A DNA stretch of 64,000 bases from Promethearchaeota archaeon. GTDB taxonomy: Archaea; Asgardarchaeota; Lokiarchaeia; Sigynarchaeales; SOKP01. Location: positions 1 to 64,000 of the forward strand of contig JAUWBH010000009.1 in assembly GCA_030605085.1 (NCBI GenBank). Reading direction: 5' to 3'. Both the position numbers and the translations under genes were made by a program. Below the pieces are notes generated by a model, which was not told the DNA's origin, made no database searches, and saw only the letters and a list, made by a program, of their open reading frames with translations. Shown here piece after piece: positions 1 to 8,575 of the stretch; the first letter of the stretch is position 1, and each line of letters starts with the position of its first letter.

Positions 1-113
1 GAGGCATTCAATTTATCTTTTATCTTATTAACTAAAGCGAGGTTGACTTTTTGATCAACCGGGTTTAGTTTTACCTCACTATTGTCCAATTTCTCCTGAC
101 TTACTTTTATCAT
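1..113 (-). CDS. Partial small ORF running off the left edge
   Basis: An ATG at 113 (minus strand) opens a frame that stays open to the window edge, giving about 37 residues that begin MIKVSQEKLDNSEVKL. An AAGAAGG ribosome-binding sequence lies just upstream. It points the same way as the small genes that follow and probably belongs to the same element. The product is not recognised; the visible part is charged and has no cysteines. Confidence 0.45.
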   Translation of the reverse strand, partial: MIKVSQEKLDNSEVKLNPVDQKVNLALVNKIKDKLNA

Positions 114-175
114 TTTAACCTTCTTTCCATTGGCCACCCTATGTCAAAGAGCATTCAACCTTTTTTTATTGACTT

Positions 176-376
176 TTAGTTTCCTACAACCTTCGCATAA
201 TTGCTATGTTCTACATTTCCGTCTTTATCTACCTTTATACCTGAAACCAATCGGTTATCCACCCAAACATCTATTGATTGAAGAGATTCCACTTGACATG
301 AAAGGGTCTTTGTGGAATTATTTGGATAAACTCCGTTTACATTCTTTTGTGCCTGAACGGTTATGTCTATATGCAT
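176..376 (-). CDS. Small hypothetical protein of the mobile-looking cluster
   Basis: A 66-residue protein starting MHIDITVQAQKNVNG. I chose the ATG at 376 because an AAAGGAGGTGA Shine-Dalgarno sits at the correct distance before it; the GTG at 388 lies inside that ribosome-binding site. The sequence alternates short polar and hydrophobic segments, suggesting a small beta-rich domain, and has a single cysteine. No family is recognised. It is one of seven tightly packed minus-strand small genes sharing the same ribosome-binding site. Confidence 0.55.
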   Translation of the reverse strand: MHIDITVQAQKNVNGVYPNNSTKTLSCQVESLQSIDVWVDNRLVSGIKVDKDGNVEHSNYAKVVGN

Positions 377-401
377 TCTTTTACTCACCTCCTTTTATAA
401 A

Positions 402-689
402 TCATCCACCCCAGAATTTTATTTGTGTATCCGCTATTAAATTTTTTCGTTGTATAGCCAATATCGCTGTCTCTTTTAGTGTGAGAGATTGTTCGAACCA
501 ACCTTCTTCCCAATAATACAACAAATCTGGCTCCTCACCTATACGTTCTACTAACATTGGAACACCTTTAAATCTATGTTTCATCCTTTCTACTTCCGCA
601 GTAACTTTCCCGAACGACCTAAAAACTTTTGATCCGAATGTGTTATGATTTCCTCGATATATCATCTCACCATATTCGATTTTATACAA
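402..689 (-). CDS. Small hypothetical protein (TTG start)
   Basis: About 95 residues beginning (TTG)YKIEYGEMIYRGNHNTFG. The frame extends further upstream to 800, but an AAAGGAGGTGAGG ribosome-binding site lies four bases before the TTG at 689, so the shorter protein is preferred. The protein is rich in aromatic and charged residues, with no cysteine pairs and no membrane segment. Function unknown; it belongs to the same small-gene cluster. Confidence 0.5.
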   Translation of the reverse strand: MYKIEYGEMIYRGNHNTFGSKVFRSFGKVTAEVERMKHRFKGVPMLVERIGEEPDLLYYWEEGWFEQSLTLKETAILAIQRKNLIADTQIKFWGG

Positions 690-858
690 GTCCTCACCTC
701 CTTTCATTATATAATATGCCCAATTAAAAACACCCTTTAGGAAACATCCTTTTAAATTTCTTATATTTCCAATACCACTCCGTACCTGCAGCAGCTCCAT
801 GTCGGTTATGTTTATCCTTTTGACCTTTATTAATGCACTCCCTACATTGACGCCATTT

Positions 859-886
859 TTATATATAAGGGGTTATATATAAGGGG
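859..886. repeat. Tandem 14-bp duplication at the end of a microprotein gene
   Basis: The unit ttatatataagggg occurs twice head to tail (859-872, 873-886). The copies are identical and span the stop codon of the minus-strand microprotein gene, so a slippage event probably moved its C terminus. Confidence 0.8.
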
Positions 887-1023
887 ATTAAATTACAATC
901 ATCATGAACATAACCTAATACTATATCATCCGCCGCCTCATTTGTAAGGACCAATTTTTTTGTTGTTCTGGCTGTTTTTGATACCCTTTTTCCGCAGACA
1001 AAACATTGATCTTCACTATACAT
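859..1023 (-). CDS. 54-residue zinc-ribbon microprotein
   Basis: An ATG at 1023 preceded by AAAGGAGGTGAGTAAGTA opens 54 codons ending at a TAA (859-861). The product begins MYSEDQCFVCGKRVSKTA and carries CFVC near the N terminus and a His-x3-Cys (HDDC) later, a plausible single zinc site. The last codons and stop lie in a tandem duplication of a 14-base unit (859-872 and 873-886), so the C terminus may have been changed by slippage. Function unknown; size and zinc motif fit small regulators of archaeal viruses or plasmids. Confidence 0.55.
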   Translation of the reverse strand: MYSEDQCFVCGKRVSKTARTTKKLVLTNEAADDIVLGYVHDDCNLIPLYITPYI

Positions 1024-1119
1024 TACTTACTCACCTCCTTTCATTTTCGTTGTTTTATGTCCTACCTATTGAGGACGTAGCGACATCACCTACTATGACA
1101 TAGGTGATATCTATTTTGC

Positions 1120-1290
1120 TTAAGGTTTTTTAAGTAGTCTTTTGACAAATTTACACCGTAACTCGACCAATTCTATTTTCTCTTTTATAATATCGAAATC
1201 TACCATTGCCTTATCAAGTTCCATCCCGGCTGCTTCCAGTGAGTTTTGGGCTAGTTTTATATTATCTTTCATACCTGCTATTACTTCCAT
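1120..1290 (-). CDS. Small helical hypothetical protein
   Basis: A 56-residue product beginning MEVIAGMKDNIKLAQNSL, predominantly helical and charged with a heptad-like pattern, probably a short coiled coil ending in a lysine-rich tail (KRLLKKP). The start at 1290 is chosen because GGGAGGTGAT ends three bases before this ATG; the ATG at 1308 lies upstream of that site. No family recognised. Confidence 0.5.
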   Translation of the reverse strand: MEVIAGMKDNIKLAQNSLEAAGMELDKAMVDFDIIKEKIELVELRCKFVKRLLKKP

Positions 1291-1326
1291 CCTATCACCT
1301 CCCTTCATTGCTGGATATTTAACTAT

Positions 1327-1518
1327 TTACCCTTGTTGTTCGTCAATGGCTCTGTGTACGGTGGCTCCTATCATTGGAATGTTATGGTCGTAACAACCAT
1401 AACATATTATAATATCTTCCGGTACTACTTCAACTATTTCACCTGTTCTTGTGTCAGTAGCCGTTACTTTTATATTCATTCCATATTCTATTTCCCCTTT
1501 ACATGCCTTACATATCAT
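1327..1518 (-). CDS. Zinc-ribbon microprotein, paralogue of the 2008-2247 product
   Basis: A 63-residue protein with two CxxC knuckles: CKAC at residues 3-6 and CYGC near residues 39-42. Between them lies a segment of the form KVTATDTRTGE..EVVPED that closely matches the protein at 2008-2247, so the two are paralogues. The ribosome-binding site is GGAAGGAGGTGA followed by an ATG. It is probably a treble-clef or rubredoxin-like zinc domain with a regulatory or nucleic-acid-binding role, but function is not shown by sequence. Confidence 0.6.
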   Translation of the reverse strand: MICKACKGEIEYGMNIKVTATDTRTGEIVEVVPEDIIICYGCYDHNIPMIGATVHRAIDEQQG

Positions 1519-1741
1519 ATTTATTCACCTCCTTCCTTTTTCGTTGTTCAATGTAAAAACATTTATCATTTTATGAACTATTAAATCCGGGTACTCGGTG
1601 AAAAATAACCGGTTTTTAGGGTCTAAATAGTCCATTTATTATCTTATTTTGGTTTATAAAATTTATCCTTTAATCTCAATTAATCTACCAAAAAATCTAG
1701 ATTAAAATATTATATTATAATACCTTATCCAAATTCATAAT

Positions 1742-1933
1742 TTATACATCAAAATGTTTATCCATATAATAGTCATGCAACCAATCCAAAATTACTTCAC
1801 GACGAGCTAGGTCATTTACCCAATTATAGCACTTTTTACATCCTTCACAAGCCGAAACACCATTAACAATTATGGGTATAACATCATCGTCGGTCATTTT
1901 ATCATAACATATAGGACATTGTCCTCTATCCAT
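1742..1933 (-). CDS. Zinc-ribbon microprotein
   Basis: A 63-residue product starting MDRGQCPICYDKMTDDD. CPIC at residues 6-9 and CEGCKKC near residues 29-35 give a four-cysteine zinc site; the C-terminal half is helical and acidic or aromatic. The ribosome-binding site is AAAAGGAGGTGA with ATG six bases on. No named family recognised. The stretch between this gene and the one at 1327-1518 (about 220 bases) is AT-rich with no gene visible. Confidence 0.6.
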   Translation of the reverse strand: MDRGQCPICYDKMTDDDVIPIIVNGVSACEGCKKCYNWVNDLARREVILDWLHDYYMDKHFDV

Positions 1934-2007
1934 TTATCTCACCTCCTTTTATTATTTATTTACCAAAAAACAATCAACTTTTTTTATTGACTTTTTATTT
2001 ATTATTA

Positions 2008-2247
2008 TTAGGTCCATGATGGTAATGACATTTTAATTAATTTTCGTCTAACTTCATCTGGTACTTCAACCAACAACATATCAGATGTAATCCCATGTAC
2101 TTCTGCACCGGTATTTATACAATTATCACAAACTTGGACGTCCTCAGTCAGTAGTTCGGTTGTCAATCCTGATGGTATATGTTCTGCGGTTACCTTAACT
2201 TTAACACCGGTCTCCCTATTATGACCACAAACGTTACATTGGAACAT
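2008..2247 (-). CDS. Zinc-ribbon microprotein, paralogue of the 1327-1518 product
   Basis: A 79-residue protein beginning MFQCNVCGHNRETGVKV with CNVC (residues 4-7) and CDNC (about 43-46). The linker (KVKVTAEHIPSG, then ELLTEDVQVC) matches the 1327-1518 protein, indicating a local duplication. It has an extra helical tail of about 25 residues. The ATG at 2247 is preferred over the GTG at 2256, which overlaps the AAAGGAGGTGA ribosome-binding site. Confidence 0.6.
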   Translation of the reverse strand: MFQCNVCGHNRETGVKVKVTAEHIPSGLTTELLTEDVQVCDNCINTGAEVHGITSDMLLVEVPDEVRRKLIKMSLPSWT

Positions 2248-2343
2248 ATATTTCACCTCCTTTCATTTTATATATACTTTGGACTTTGACTTTTCGACCA
2301 GTCCAATATAATAATTTATTATAATTATTAATAATTTAGTCCT

Positions 2344-2664
2344 TTATTTAAAATTATTGTCCAATTGACGTCCGGTCATTTTAATATTACCTAATTTTAA
2401 TATATTTGTCCCTGGCATTATAACCGGTCGACTTGTATATTTTTTATTTGTCCCAATAAACCATGATCCTGGTAATTGGCTAATTCGCCCTGAACTTTCG
2501 ATCTTAATCCGGGCTTTTTTAATTATTAATCTTTGGACCTCATTTAATCCATTATTATTAAATTTATAATCCATATACATAGTTTTTGGTCCTATTTTAT
2601 TTTTAATTATATTATTTTTATTTAAAATATATGAGTTTTTTAAACTATCGACGAGAAACTTCAT
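2344..2664 (-). CDS. Hypothetical protein at the inner edge of the small-gene cluster
   Basis: A 106-residue, Lys/Asn/Ile-rich product with an uneven composition, more AT-rich than neighbouring chromosomal genes. Unlike the genes to its left it lacks a strong ribosome-binding site. Its second half (PGSWFIGTNKKYTSRPV, then GRQLDN) looks like a small globular domain. It may be the last gene of the mobile element or a chance open frame in AT-rich DNA. Confidence 0.35.
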   Translation of the reverse strand: MKFLVDSLKNSYILNKNNIIKNKIGPKTMYMDYKFNNNGLNEVQRLIIKKARIKIESSGRISQLPGSWFIGTNKKYTSRPVIMPGTNILKLGNIKMTGRQLDNNFK

Positions 2665-2700
2665 TTTTAGATTATTATTATTTTAAGAATAAGGATTTTT

Positions 2701-3933
2701 TTAGATGTTTAAGGAATCAAAAATCAATTCTACTAAATCTTTTATTATTATATCTGAATTAAGGGCTTCAATTGCGTCTGACAGATTTCTATAACAAAAA
2801 GGGCATGTACTAACCAAAAATTTTGCTCCCGTAGCTTCTGCCTCTTTAACTCGATTTTTTGCCATTTCGAGAGATAACTCGGGGAATCCCTTTTTTACTC
2901 CTCCTCCAGCACCACAACACATTGCACCCTCACGATTGGTTCTCATTTCGACGAGATTTGAAATCTGGTTTAATATCTCTCTTGGGGTCTGATACATTCC
3001 CATATGGCGCCCAATATGACAAGGGTCGTGATAAGTAGTATCAATATTTAAGTTTTCTAACTTTAAATCTTTTTGAGCAATTACTTCTTTTAAAAATTCA
3101 ACTGAATGTAAAATCTCAATTCCTTCTAGTTTCTTTTCATAATCTTTTTTGAAAGTTCTATAACAGCCGGCACAGCTAGTTACTATTTTCGTTATTCCTT
3201 GCTCTTTAAATAATTTAATGTTTTTCTCTGCTACTTTTTCGAAAGCTTTTCTGTCACCTGTGCGCATTGCTACACTTCCGCAACAAACTTCTTGATCTCC
3301 TAGAATTGAAAAATCTATTCCTAGTTTATTAAATAATTTCGCAGTAGCTATGGCAACATTCTGAATTTTAGGAGTCAGTGCAGCTGTGCATCCAACGAAA
3401 TATAAAACATCGGCACTTTCTTCATTTGCATTTTTTATTTTAAAATCTAATTTTTCAGTCCATTGAAGTTTGTCTTTATTATCCCTTTCATACGGATTTA
3501 ATAACTCTACCACAGCTTTATTCATTGGAACTTGTGTTTCTATATGAAAACCCGCTTCTACTAAATCTGCTCTTAGTGCTTCGTATACATTTACATGATC
3601 CGTCCATCTATGGGTAACAAAATCGATATTATCATTATGGGCATTAAAACAAAATTCATAACAAGCTCCACAGAGCGTACACTGAAATATAATATCGCTT
3701 ATTTCCTGACTTAATTCTAAATCTCCCCAAAAAAGCCCTCTTAAAATAATATTTTTTCCTCGGGCAAAGAAAGGGTCAAATTTCGGAGTTATATCCGTTT
3801 TATATACCGGACAAATATAGAAAATCCCTTTTGATGACCAATTAGCCACCCGACATTGTCCACATTGAACGCACGATAATGCTGCTTCCTTTAATTCGTT
3901 TAAGTTTTTTAAAGATTCTTCTATTTCACCCAC
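2701..3933 (-). CDS. GlcF/HdrD-like Fe-S oxidoreductase with two CCG domains
   Basis: A 410-residue cytosolic iron-sulfur protein. It has two N-terminal [4Fe-4S] motifs (CVQCGQC at residues 21-27 and CTLCGACYEFC near 86-96) followed by two cysteine-rich CCG domains ending in EVCCGS and AMCCGAGGG, the arrangement of GlcF, GlpC and HdrD. Such subunits pass electrons from a flavoprotein partner to a quinone, ferredoxin or heterodisulfide-like acceptor. It starts at a GTG 12 bases after the FAD-linked oxidase gene and is surely co-transcribed with it. The acceptor cannot be deduced. Confidence 0.88.
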   Translation of the reverse strand: MGEIEESLKNLNELKEAALSCVQCGQCRVANWSSKGIFYICPVYKTDITPKFDPFFARGKNIILRGLFWGDLELSQEISDIIFQCTLCGACYEFCFNAHNDNIDFVTHRWTDHVNVYEALRADLVEAGFHIETQVPMNKAVVELLNPYERDNKDKLQWTEKLDFKIKNANEESADVLYFVGCTAALTPKIQNVAIATAKLFNKLGIDFSILGDQEVCCGSVAMRTGDRKAFEKVAEKNIKLFKEQGITKIVTSCAGCYRTFKKDYEKKLEGIEILHSVEFLKEVIAQKDLKLENLNIDTTYHDPCHIGRHMGMYQTPREILNQISNLVEMRTNREGAMCCGAGGGVKKGFPELSLEMAKNRVKEAEATGAKFLVSTCPFCYRNLSDAIEALNSDIIIKDLVELIFDSLNI

Positions 3934-3945
3934 CTCTCGTATCTT

Positions 3946-5451
3946 TTAATATTTATCTCCTAGATAAAATTTACCAGGACTCAATATTTTATTAGGATCT
4001 AAAGCACTCTTAATCGAAATCATGAAATTGTAATATTCTTCTGTTACTGCTCCGGAGTCAATTAAGGTTCTTCCTATAATTTCTCCCATCCAATAATGAA
4101 TTCCACCTAATGTTTTTATCTGAGTAAGTATTAAATCCTTCCATAATTCGTGTTGAGTATTTCTGTTCTCTACTCTTGCAGCTACTCCGAGACCACCAGC
4201 AATATCAATATAATGTAGATATACACCAAAAGCAATAAAATTGGCACTCCCTCCACCAATTTCTCCCAGAGTTTTAGAATGTTTTTTTACCCACTCCGTA
4301 TATACTTTATCAAAATCAGGCAATTGATAAGTGGGACATTTTAAGCACGTGGCTAAGGTAAAAAGATGGGGTCCAAGCCAACTCACATTAGCCCATTGCC
4401 ATCTTCCATCTTCTTCGTAAAACCACTTTCCTAAATTACCCTCCTCTATTGTATCACCTAATTTTTTTACTTCAGCGTCTTTTGCAATCTTTTCTATTCT
4501 GTCCACATTATAATCCAATTGTTTTTGAGTGTCTGCTACAGTGGTATAGAATAAAACACTTCCCCTCACTTTTGAGGCAATTAAATTCTTAACAATTTTT
4601 TGCATTTTTAATTGACTCACAAAAGATTGAGGATAATAATAAAAATCATGTAGGGATAAGTTTTGATGTTGCCATTTCATCATTATATTTGCTGCTATTT
4701 GCGATGCAGACATCTCGGGAGTTTTCTTAATTTCATAAGTACTATATGCGGCATACTCCGGAAGAGTGTACAAATTTAAAGAAGCTTTCGTTTTTACCCC
4801 GTGAATTCCGATATCTCCTAAAAACAAACCTGAATAATCGGGGCCTAATCCAAATCTCGTAAAAGGTTTATCGCAAAAAGAATTCGCTTTAGCACCGGTA
4901 TATATTATTTCTCCAGTAGGTAACACTACTTCTAAGCCAACACATTGCTCTGTCACGGCTCCATACATCGCAGCACCTCCACCCCCTACTGAATTATTTG
5001 AAAGTCCACCCCCAACGGTGGCTGAAAATCCGGAAGCGGGACCAGTTGACCCCGTATAATATCCAACGCCTACATTTCTTAATTGCTCGCATAATTCGCT
5101 CCAAGCAATTCCGATTTCAACCGTGACAATTCGATTTTTCTCATCTACATCTAATATTTTATCCATACGAGTTAAATCTAATACAATCCCTCCATCTCCA
5201 ATTGGCTTTGCCCCACCAGTTAAATCTGCTCCATTACCTCTAGGAATAATCTTTATGCCACATTTATTTGCTACTTTTAAGATTTCAGAAACCTCATTAG
5301 GAGTGCCGGGTCTGACAACAATATCTGGAATACCCTGTAGAACCAGATCACAATTCATTGAATAGGAATAACAAATTGGTTCTGAATCGGAGACAAATCT
5401 TGTCCCGACAATATCCTCTATTTTCTCATAAATATTTTGAATTTCGGTCAT
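3946..5451 (-). CDS. FAD-linked oxidase (GlcD / D-lactate dehydrogenase family)
   Basis: A 501-residue flavoprotein of the VAO/PCMH superfamily. The N-terminal FAD-binding domain (about residues 35-215) shows the hallmark GNGADLTGGAKP and STGPASGFSATVGGGLSNNS segments; the C-terminal domain resembles FAD-oxidase C. Family members oxidise 2-hydroxy acids such as glycolate or D-lactate. With the downstream GlcF-like partner it forms a two-subunit dehydrogenase. The substrate is not readable: it could be a hydroxy acid or, by analogy with alkyl-DHAP synthase-type members, a lipid precursor. Confidence 0.87.
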   Translation of the reverse strand: MTEIQNIYEKIEDIVGTRFVSDSEPICYSYSMNCDLVLQGIPDIVVRPGTPNEVSEILKVANKCGIKIIPRGNGADLTGGAKPIGDGGIVLDLTRMDKILDVDEKNRIVTVEIGIAWSELCEQLRNVGVGYYTGSTGPASGFSATVGGGLSNNSVGGGGAAMYGAVTEQCVGLEVVLPTGEIIYTGAKANSFCDKPFTRFGLGPDYSGLFLGDIGIHGVKTKASLNLYTLPEYAAYSTYEIKKTPEMSASQIAANIMMKWQHQNLSLHDFYYYPQSFVSQLKMQKIVKNLIASKVRGSVLFYTTVADTQKQLDYNVDRIEKIAKDAEVKKLGDTIEEGNLGKWFYEEDGRWQWANVSWLGPHLFTLATCLKCPTYQLPDFDKVYTEWVKKHSKTLGEIGGGSANFIAFGVYLHYIDIAGGLGVAARVENRNTQHELWKDLILTQIKTLGGIHYWMGEIIGRTLIDSGAVTEEYYNFMISIKSALDPNKILSPGKFYLGDKY

Positions 5452-5648
5452 AATATATCAAATATCTGTGAAAATATTGTATAAATGTTTCAATATTTTT
5501 TATTTTGGTTAGCATAATATTTAAACATAATTATAAAGATTAGAAAGAATAGAAATTAAATTAAAAATCGAGATTTCGAAAAAGGATAAACAGATAAAAA
5601 ACAAAATTCATTTAACTTATTAATAGTAAATCTAAAAAGTGAAAAAAT

Positions 5649-6896
5649 ATGAGCAGCAATGTTTACGTATTTGGTATTGGAATGACCAAGTTCGGCAAAT
5701 TTCTTGAAAAAGGCATCAAGGATTTGACTGGGGAAGCGCTTGAATCTCTCCAAAACGATTGTGATCTAAGCTTGAATGATATCGAATCAGCGTGGTTTTC
5801 CAATTCCGCTTGGGGTATGTATCAATTTCAGCATTCGATTCGGGGTCAAGTAGCACTTTCCGCCAATAAACTTGATAAAATACCTATAATAAATGTCGAA
5901 AATGCATGTGCCAGTGGAAGTACTGCTTTCCATGGAGCGTGGATGTCAATAAAGGCAGGTCTTTATGATTGCGTGCTGGCTATTGGTGCTGAAAAAATCT
6001 ATCAGGAAGATCGTAATAAGATGATGAAAGGATTTATAACATACACAGATGTAGAGAGAACAAGGAAACTCATTGAGCAACTAAAAAAATCGGCTGAAAA
6101 GGAAAAGGCAAGGAAAGCTAAAAAACAAGGAACTGAAGAAAAAAAGGAAAAAAAGGGAGGTCATTCAGCTTTTATGGATCTATATGCTATGGGAGCCCGC
6201 ATGCATATGAAAGCGTATGGAACTACACAACGACAATTCGCTGTAGTTGCTGCGAAGAATCACAATAATTCAACATTGAATCCTCTGGCTCAATACACTT
6301 TCCCCATGACTGTGGAGCAAGTTATGGAAGATTATGAAGTTGCTTATCCTTTGACTAGAGCTATGTGCGCCCCAGTGGGAGATGGTGCTGCAGCTGCCAT
6401 TCTCTGCTCTGAAAGATTCTTAAAAGAGCATCCAAACGCAAGAGCTATCCTGATAAAAGCATCAGTTTTAAAATCAGGATCGTGGAAAAAAGATAATGTT
6501 GCCGAACGAGCTTCCAAAACCGCTTATAAAATGGCCGGTCTTAGTCCAGAAGATATAAATGTGGCAGAAGTTCACGATGCAACAGCTTATGGGGAAATCC
6601 ATCAATGTGAACAAATGGGTTTTTGCCCAATAGGAGAAGGCGGTCCATTTACAGAGAGTGGGGCTACCGCACTTGACGGTAAAATTCCTATTAATCCAAG
6701 TGGAGGTCTGCTTTCCCGTGGACATCCAATCGGCGCTTCTGGTTTGGCACAAATTTATGAATTGGTGGCTCAACTACGCGGAGAAGCGGGTAAAAGACAA
6801 GTTAACAATCCTAAATTTGCTTTGGCCGAAAATGGTGGTGGAAATATTGGTATGGGTGAGGCAGCCATGTGTGTACACATTTTGGAGAAGTCATAA
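5649..6896 (+). CDS. SCP2-type thiolase / acetyl-CoA acetyltransferase-like protein
   Basis: A 415-residue thiolase-fold enzyme. The nucleophile is Cys87 in ENACASGS, with HDAT and the C-terminal GHPIGASG motif supplying the other catalytic and CoA-binding elements. In archaea such enzymes condense or cleave acyl-CoA, often next to a DUF35 OB-fold protein, which is absent here. Odd feature: residues about 134-171 form a lysine/glutamate-rich insertion not typical of the core fold. It is a single gene with its own promoter region, facing away from the FAD oxidase genes. Confidence 0.85.
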   Translation: MSSNVYVFGIGMTKFGKFLEKGIKDLTGEALESLQNDCDLSLNDIESAWFSNSAWGMYQFQHSIRGQVALSANKLDKIPIINVENACASGSTAFHGAWMSIKAGLYDCVLAIGAEKIYQEDRNKMMKGFITYTDVERTRKLIEQLKKSAEKEKARKAKKQGTEEKKEKKGGHSAFMDLYAMGARMHMKAYGTTQRQFAVVAAKNHNNSTLNPLAQYTFPMTVEQVMEDYEVAYPLTRAMCAPVGDGAAAAILCSERFLKEHPNARAILIKASVLKSGSWKKDNVAERASKTAYKMAGLSPEDINVAEVHDATAYGEIHQCEQMGFCPIGEGGPFTESGATALDGKIPINPSGGLLSRGHPIGASGLAQIYELVAQLRGEAGKRQVNNPKFALAENGGGNIGMGEAAMCVHILEKS

Positions 6897-7022
6897 TTAC
6901 ATAATATTGAATTCCGTTATTTTCAATTGTTTTTGTTAATTTTATTTCTTTTTTTATTTAAATTAAATGGTTATTTTTAGATTATTAACTTTTTTAAGGA
7001 AAAGAAAGCTATTAAAATCAAA

Positions 7023-8456
7023 ATGGAAGAAAATAATTTCATTTTTACAATAAGCGGAGTACGTGGCATATTCGGAAAAAATCTAAATTTTAATATAGCA
7101 AAAAAGATTGCCATTGCATATGGCCTATGGCTTAAGAGCGATGAAAAAAAAGTCATATTAGGAAGAGACACGCGGCCAAGTGGGGAAGATATTGAAAAGG
7201 CAATAATAGAAGGGCTCAATCTTGTTAAATGTAAGGTAGTTAATTTGGGAATCTGCCCTACACCGATAATTTTTTTTGCGAAAAACAGATTAAATATTCC
7301 TGGAGGTATAATTATTTCAGGATCTCATAATCCTCCAGAATGGAATGGAGTAAAACTTTTTTCAACTAAGACTTTTTTAAACCGTTATGAGGTAGAAGAA
7401 CTTTCTACTATTTTAAATACGATAAAATTGGATCAATATCCCCCCAATATGGAGGGATTTTCTTTAATATACGAAAAATTGAATGTATCTAACGATTATA
7501 TTCAAGCTTTATACAACAATATCAACTTAAAAAAAATCAAAGAGCAAAATAAGCTCAAAGTTGTTATCGATACTGGAGCTGGTGCGGGAAAATACGCAAC
7601 GCCCGAGATATTAAAAGGTATGGGATGCGAAGTTAATGTAATTAACAACGATTTGGACGAAAATAATAATTTTCCACGAGAAATAGAACCTGTTAAAAAA
7701 AATCTTAATGATTTAGTATCCACGGTTTTAGACGGAAGTTACGATGTTGGATTTGCTCACGATTGCGATGCAGATAGACTGGCAATTGTCGGCAATGACG
7801 GCACTTGCTATCCGGAAGATGTAGGTTTAGCTCTTATAGCAGATTTTTATTTAAAGAAAACTTGTCAAGATAAAAAAAAAACTGTTTTTGTAACCAATTT
7901 GGCGTCTTCGCTGGTTTTTGATGCGCTCGCTGAAAAATATAACGCTCAAGTTATACGAACACCTGTAGGGGAATACCATTTAGCAGAAATGATGAATAAC
8001 CTTATAGAAAAAGAAAAGGCTTCATCATTGATATTTGGAGGTGAGGGTTCGTGTGGAGGAGTGATGCTACCTCATTTTAATAACACAAGAGATGGAATTT
8101 TTGCCGCTGCCAAATTAGTTGAAATACTAGTTGAAACTAACGAAAAAGTATCTTTCTTAGTTTCAAGGCTTCCAAAATATTTCTCATTCCGAGAATATAT
8201 AAGAATCAATGTCCAGAACACTGAAAAAATTATAGAAAATCTGAAAGAAAAACTTATTTCAGAAGGAGAAAATGTCTCTCAAATTGATATGGACTTAAGA
8301 TTTGGCCAAGGAAAAGATTGGTTTGTTTTAATTCATCCATCAAATACAGAACCAATCTTTCGAGTTATCGTTGAAGCAAAAACGGAGTCAGTAGCTAAAA
8401 AATATCTTGCGATTATAGTAGATCGCATAAAAACAATAGTCGAATTAAATTTATAA
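7023..8456 (+). CDS. Phosphohexomutase (phosphomannomutase/phosphoglucomutase family)
   Basis: A 477-residue alpha-D-phosphohexomutase. The phosphoserine loop ISGSHNPPEWNGVK lies near residue 100, the Mg-binding loop DCDADR near residue 250, a sugar-recognition GGEGSCGG further on, and the phosphate-binding SNTEP near the C terminus. It interconverts hexose 1- and 6-phosphates (glucose, mannose or glucosamine); the preference cannot be decided from motifs. The neighbouring sugar kinase and LmbE deacetylase suggest an amino-sugar or glycan context. Confidence 0.9.
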   Translation: MEENNFIFTISGVRGIFGKNLNFNIAKKIAIAYGLWLKSDEKKVILGRDTRPSGEDIEKAIIEGLNLVKCKVVNLGICPTPIIFFAKNRLNIPGGIIISGSHNPPEWNGVKLFSTKTFLNRYEVEELSTILNTIKLDQYPPNMEGFSLIYEKLNVSNDYIQALYNNINLKKIKEQNKLKVVIDTGAGAGKYATPEILKGMGCEVNVINNDLDENNNFPREIEPVKKNLNDLVSTVLDGSYDVGFAHDCDADRLAIVGNDGTCYPEDVGLALIADFYLKKTCQDKKKTVFVTNLASSLVFDALAEKYNAQVIRTPVGEYHLAEMMNNLIEKEKASSLIFGGEGSCGGVMLPHFNNTRDGIFAAAKLVEILVETNEKVSFLVSRLPKYFSFREYIRINVQNTEKIIENLKEKLISEGENVSQIDMDLRFGQGKDWFVLIHPSNTEPIFRVIVEAKTESVAKKYLAIIVDRIKTIVELNL

Positions 8457-8575
8457 AATCTATAAGAAATTCAATATTAGATTTTTCTCTGATGTAATTT
8501 TATCCAAATTAGAAATACAATATGTTCTTCTGATTTTATCGTCGAATTCAACGAGTATTCACAATAAAATTAGTT

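Noticed and set aside
130..516. 128-residue + strand open frame at the left end
   Set aside because: It lies antisense to two minus-strand genes that have strong ribosome-binding sites, and its own sequence has no protein-like pattern.
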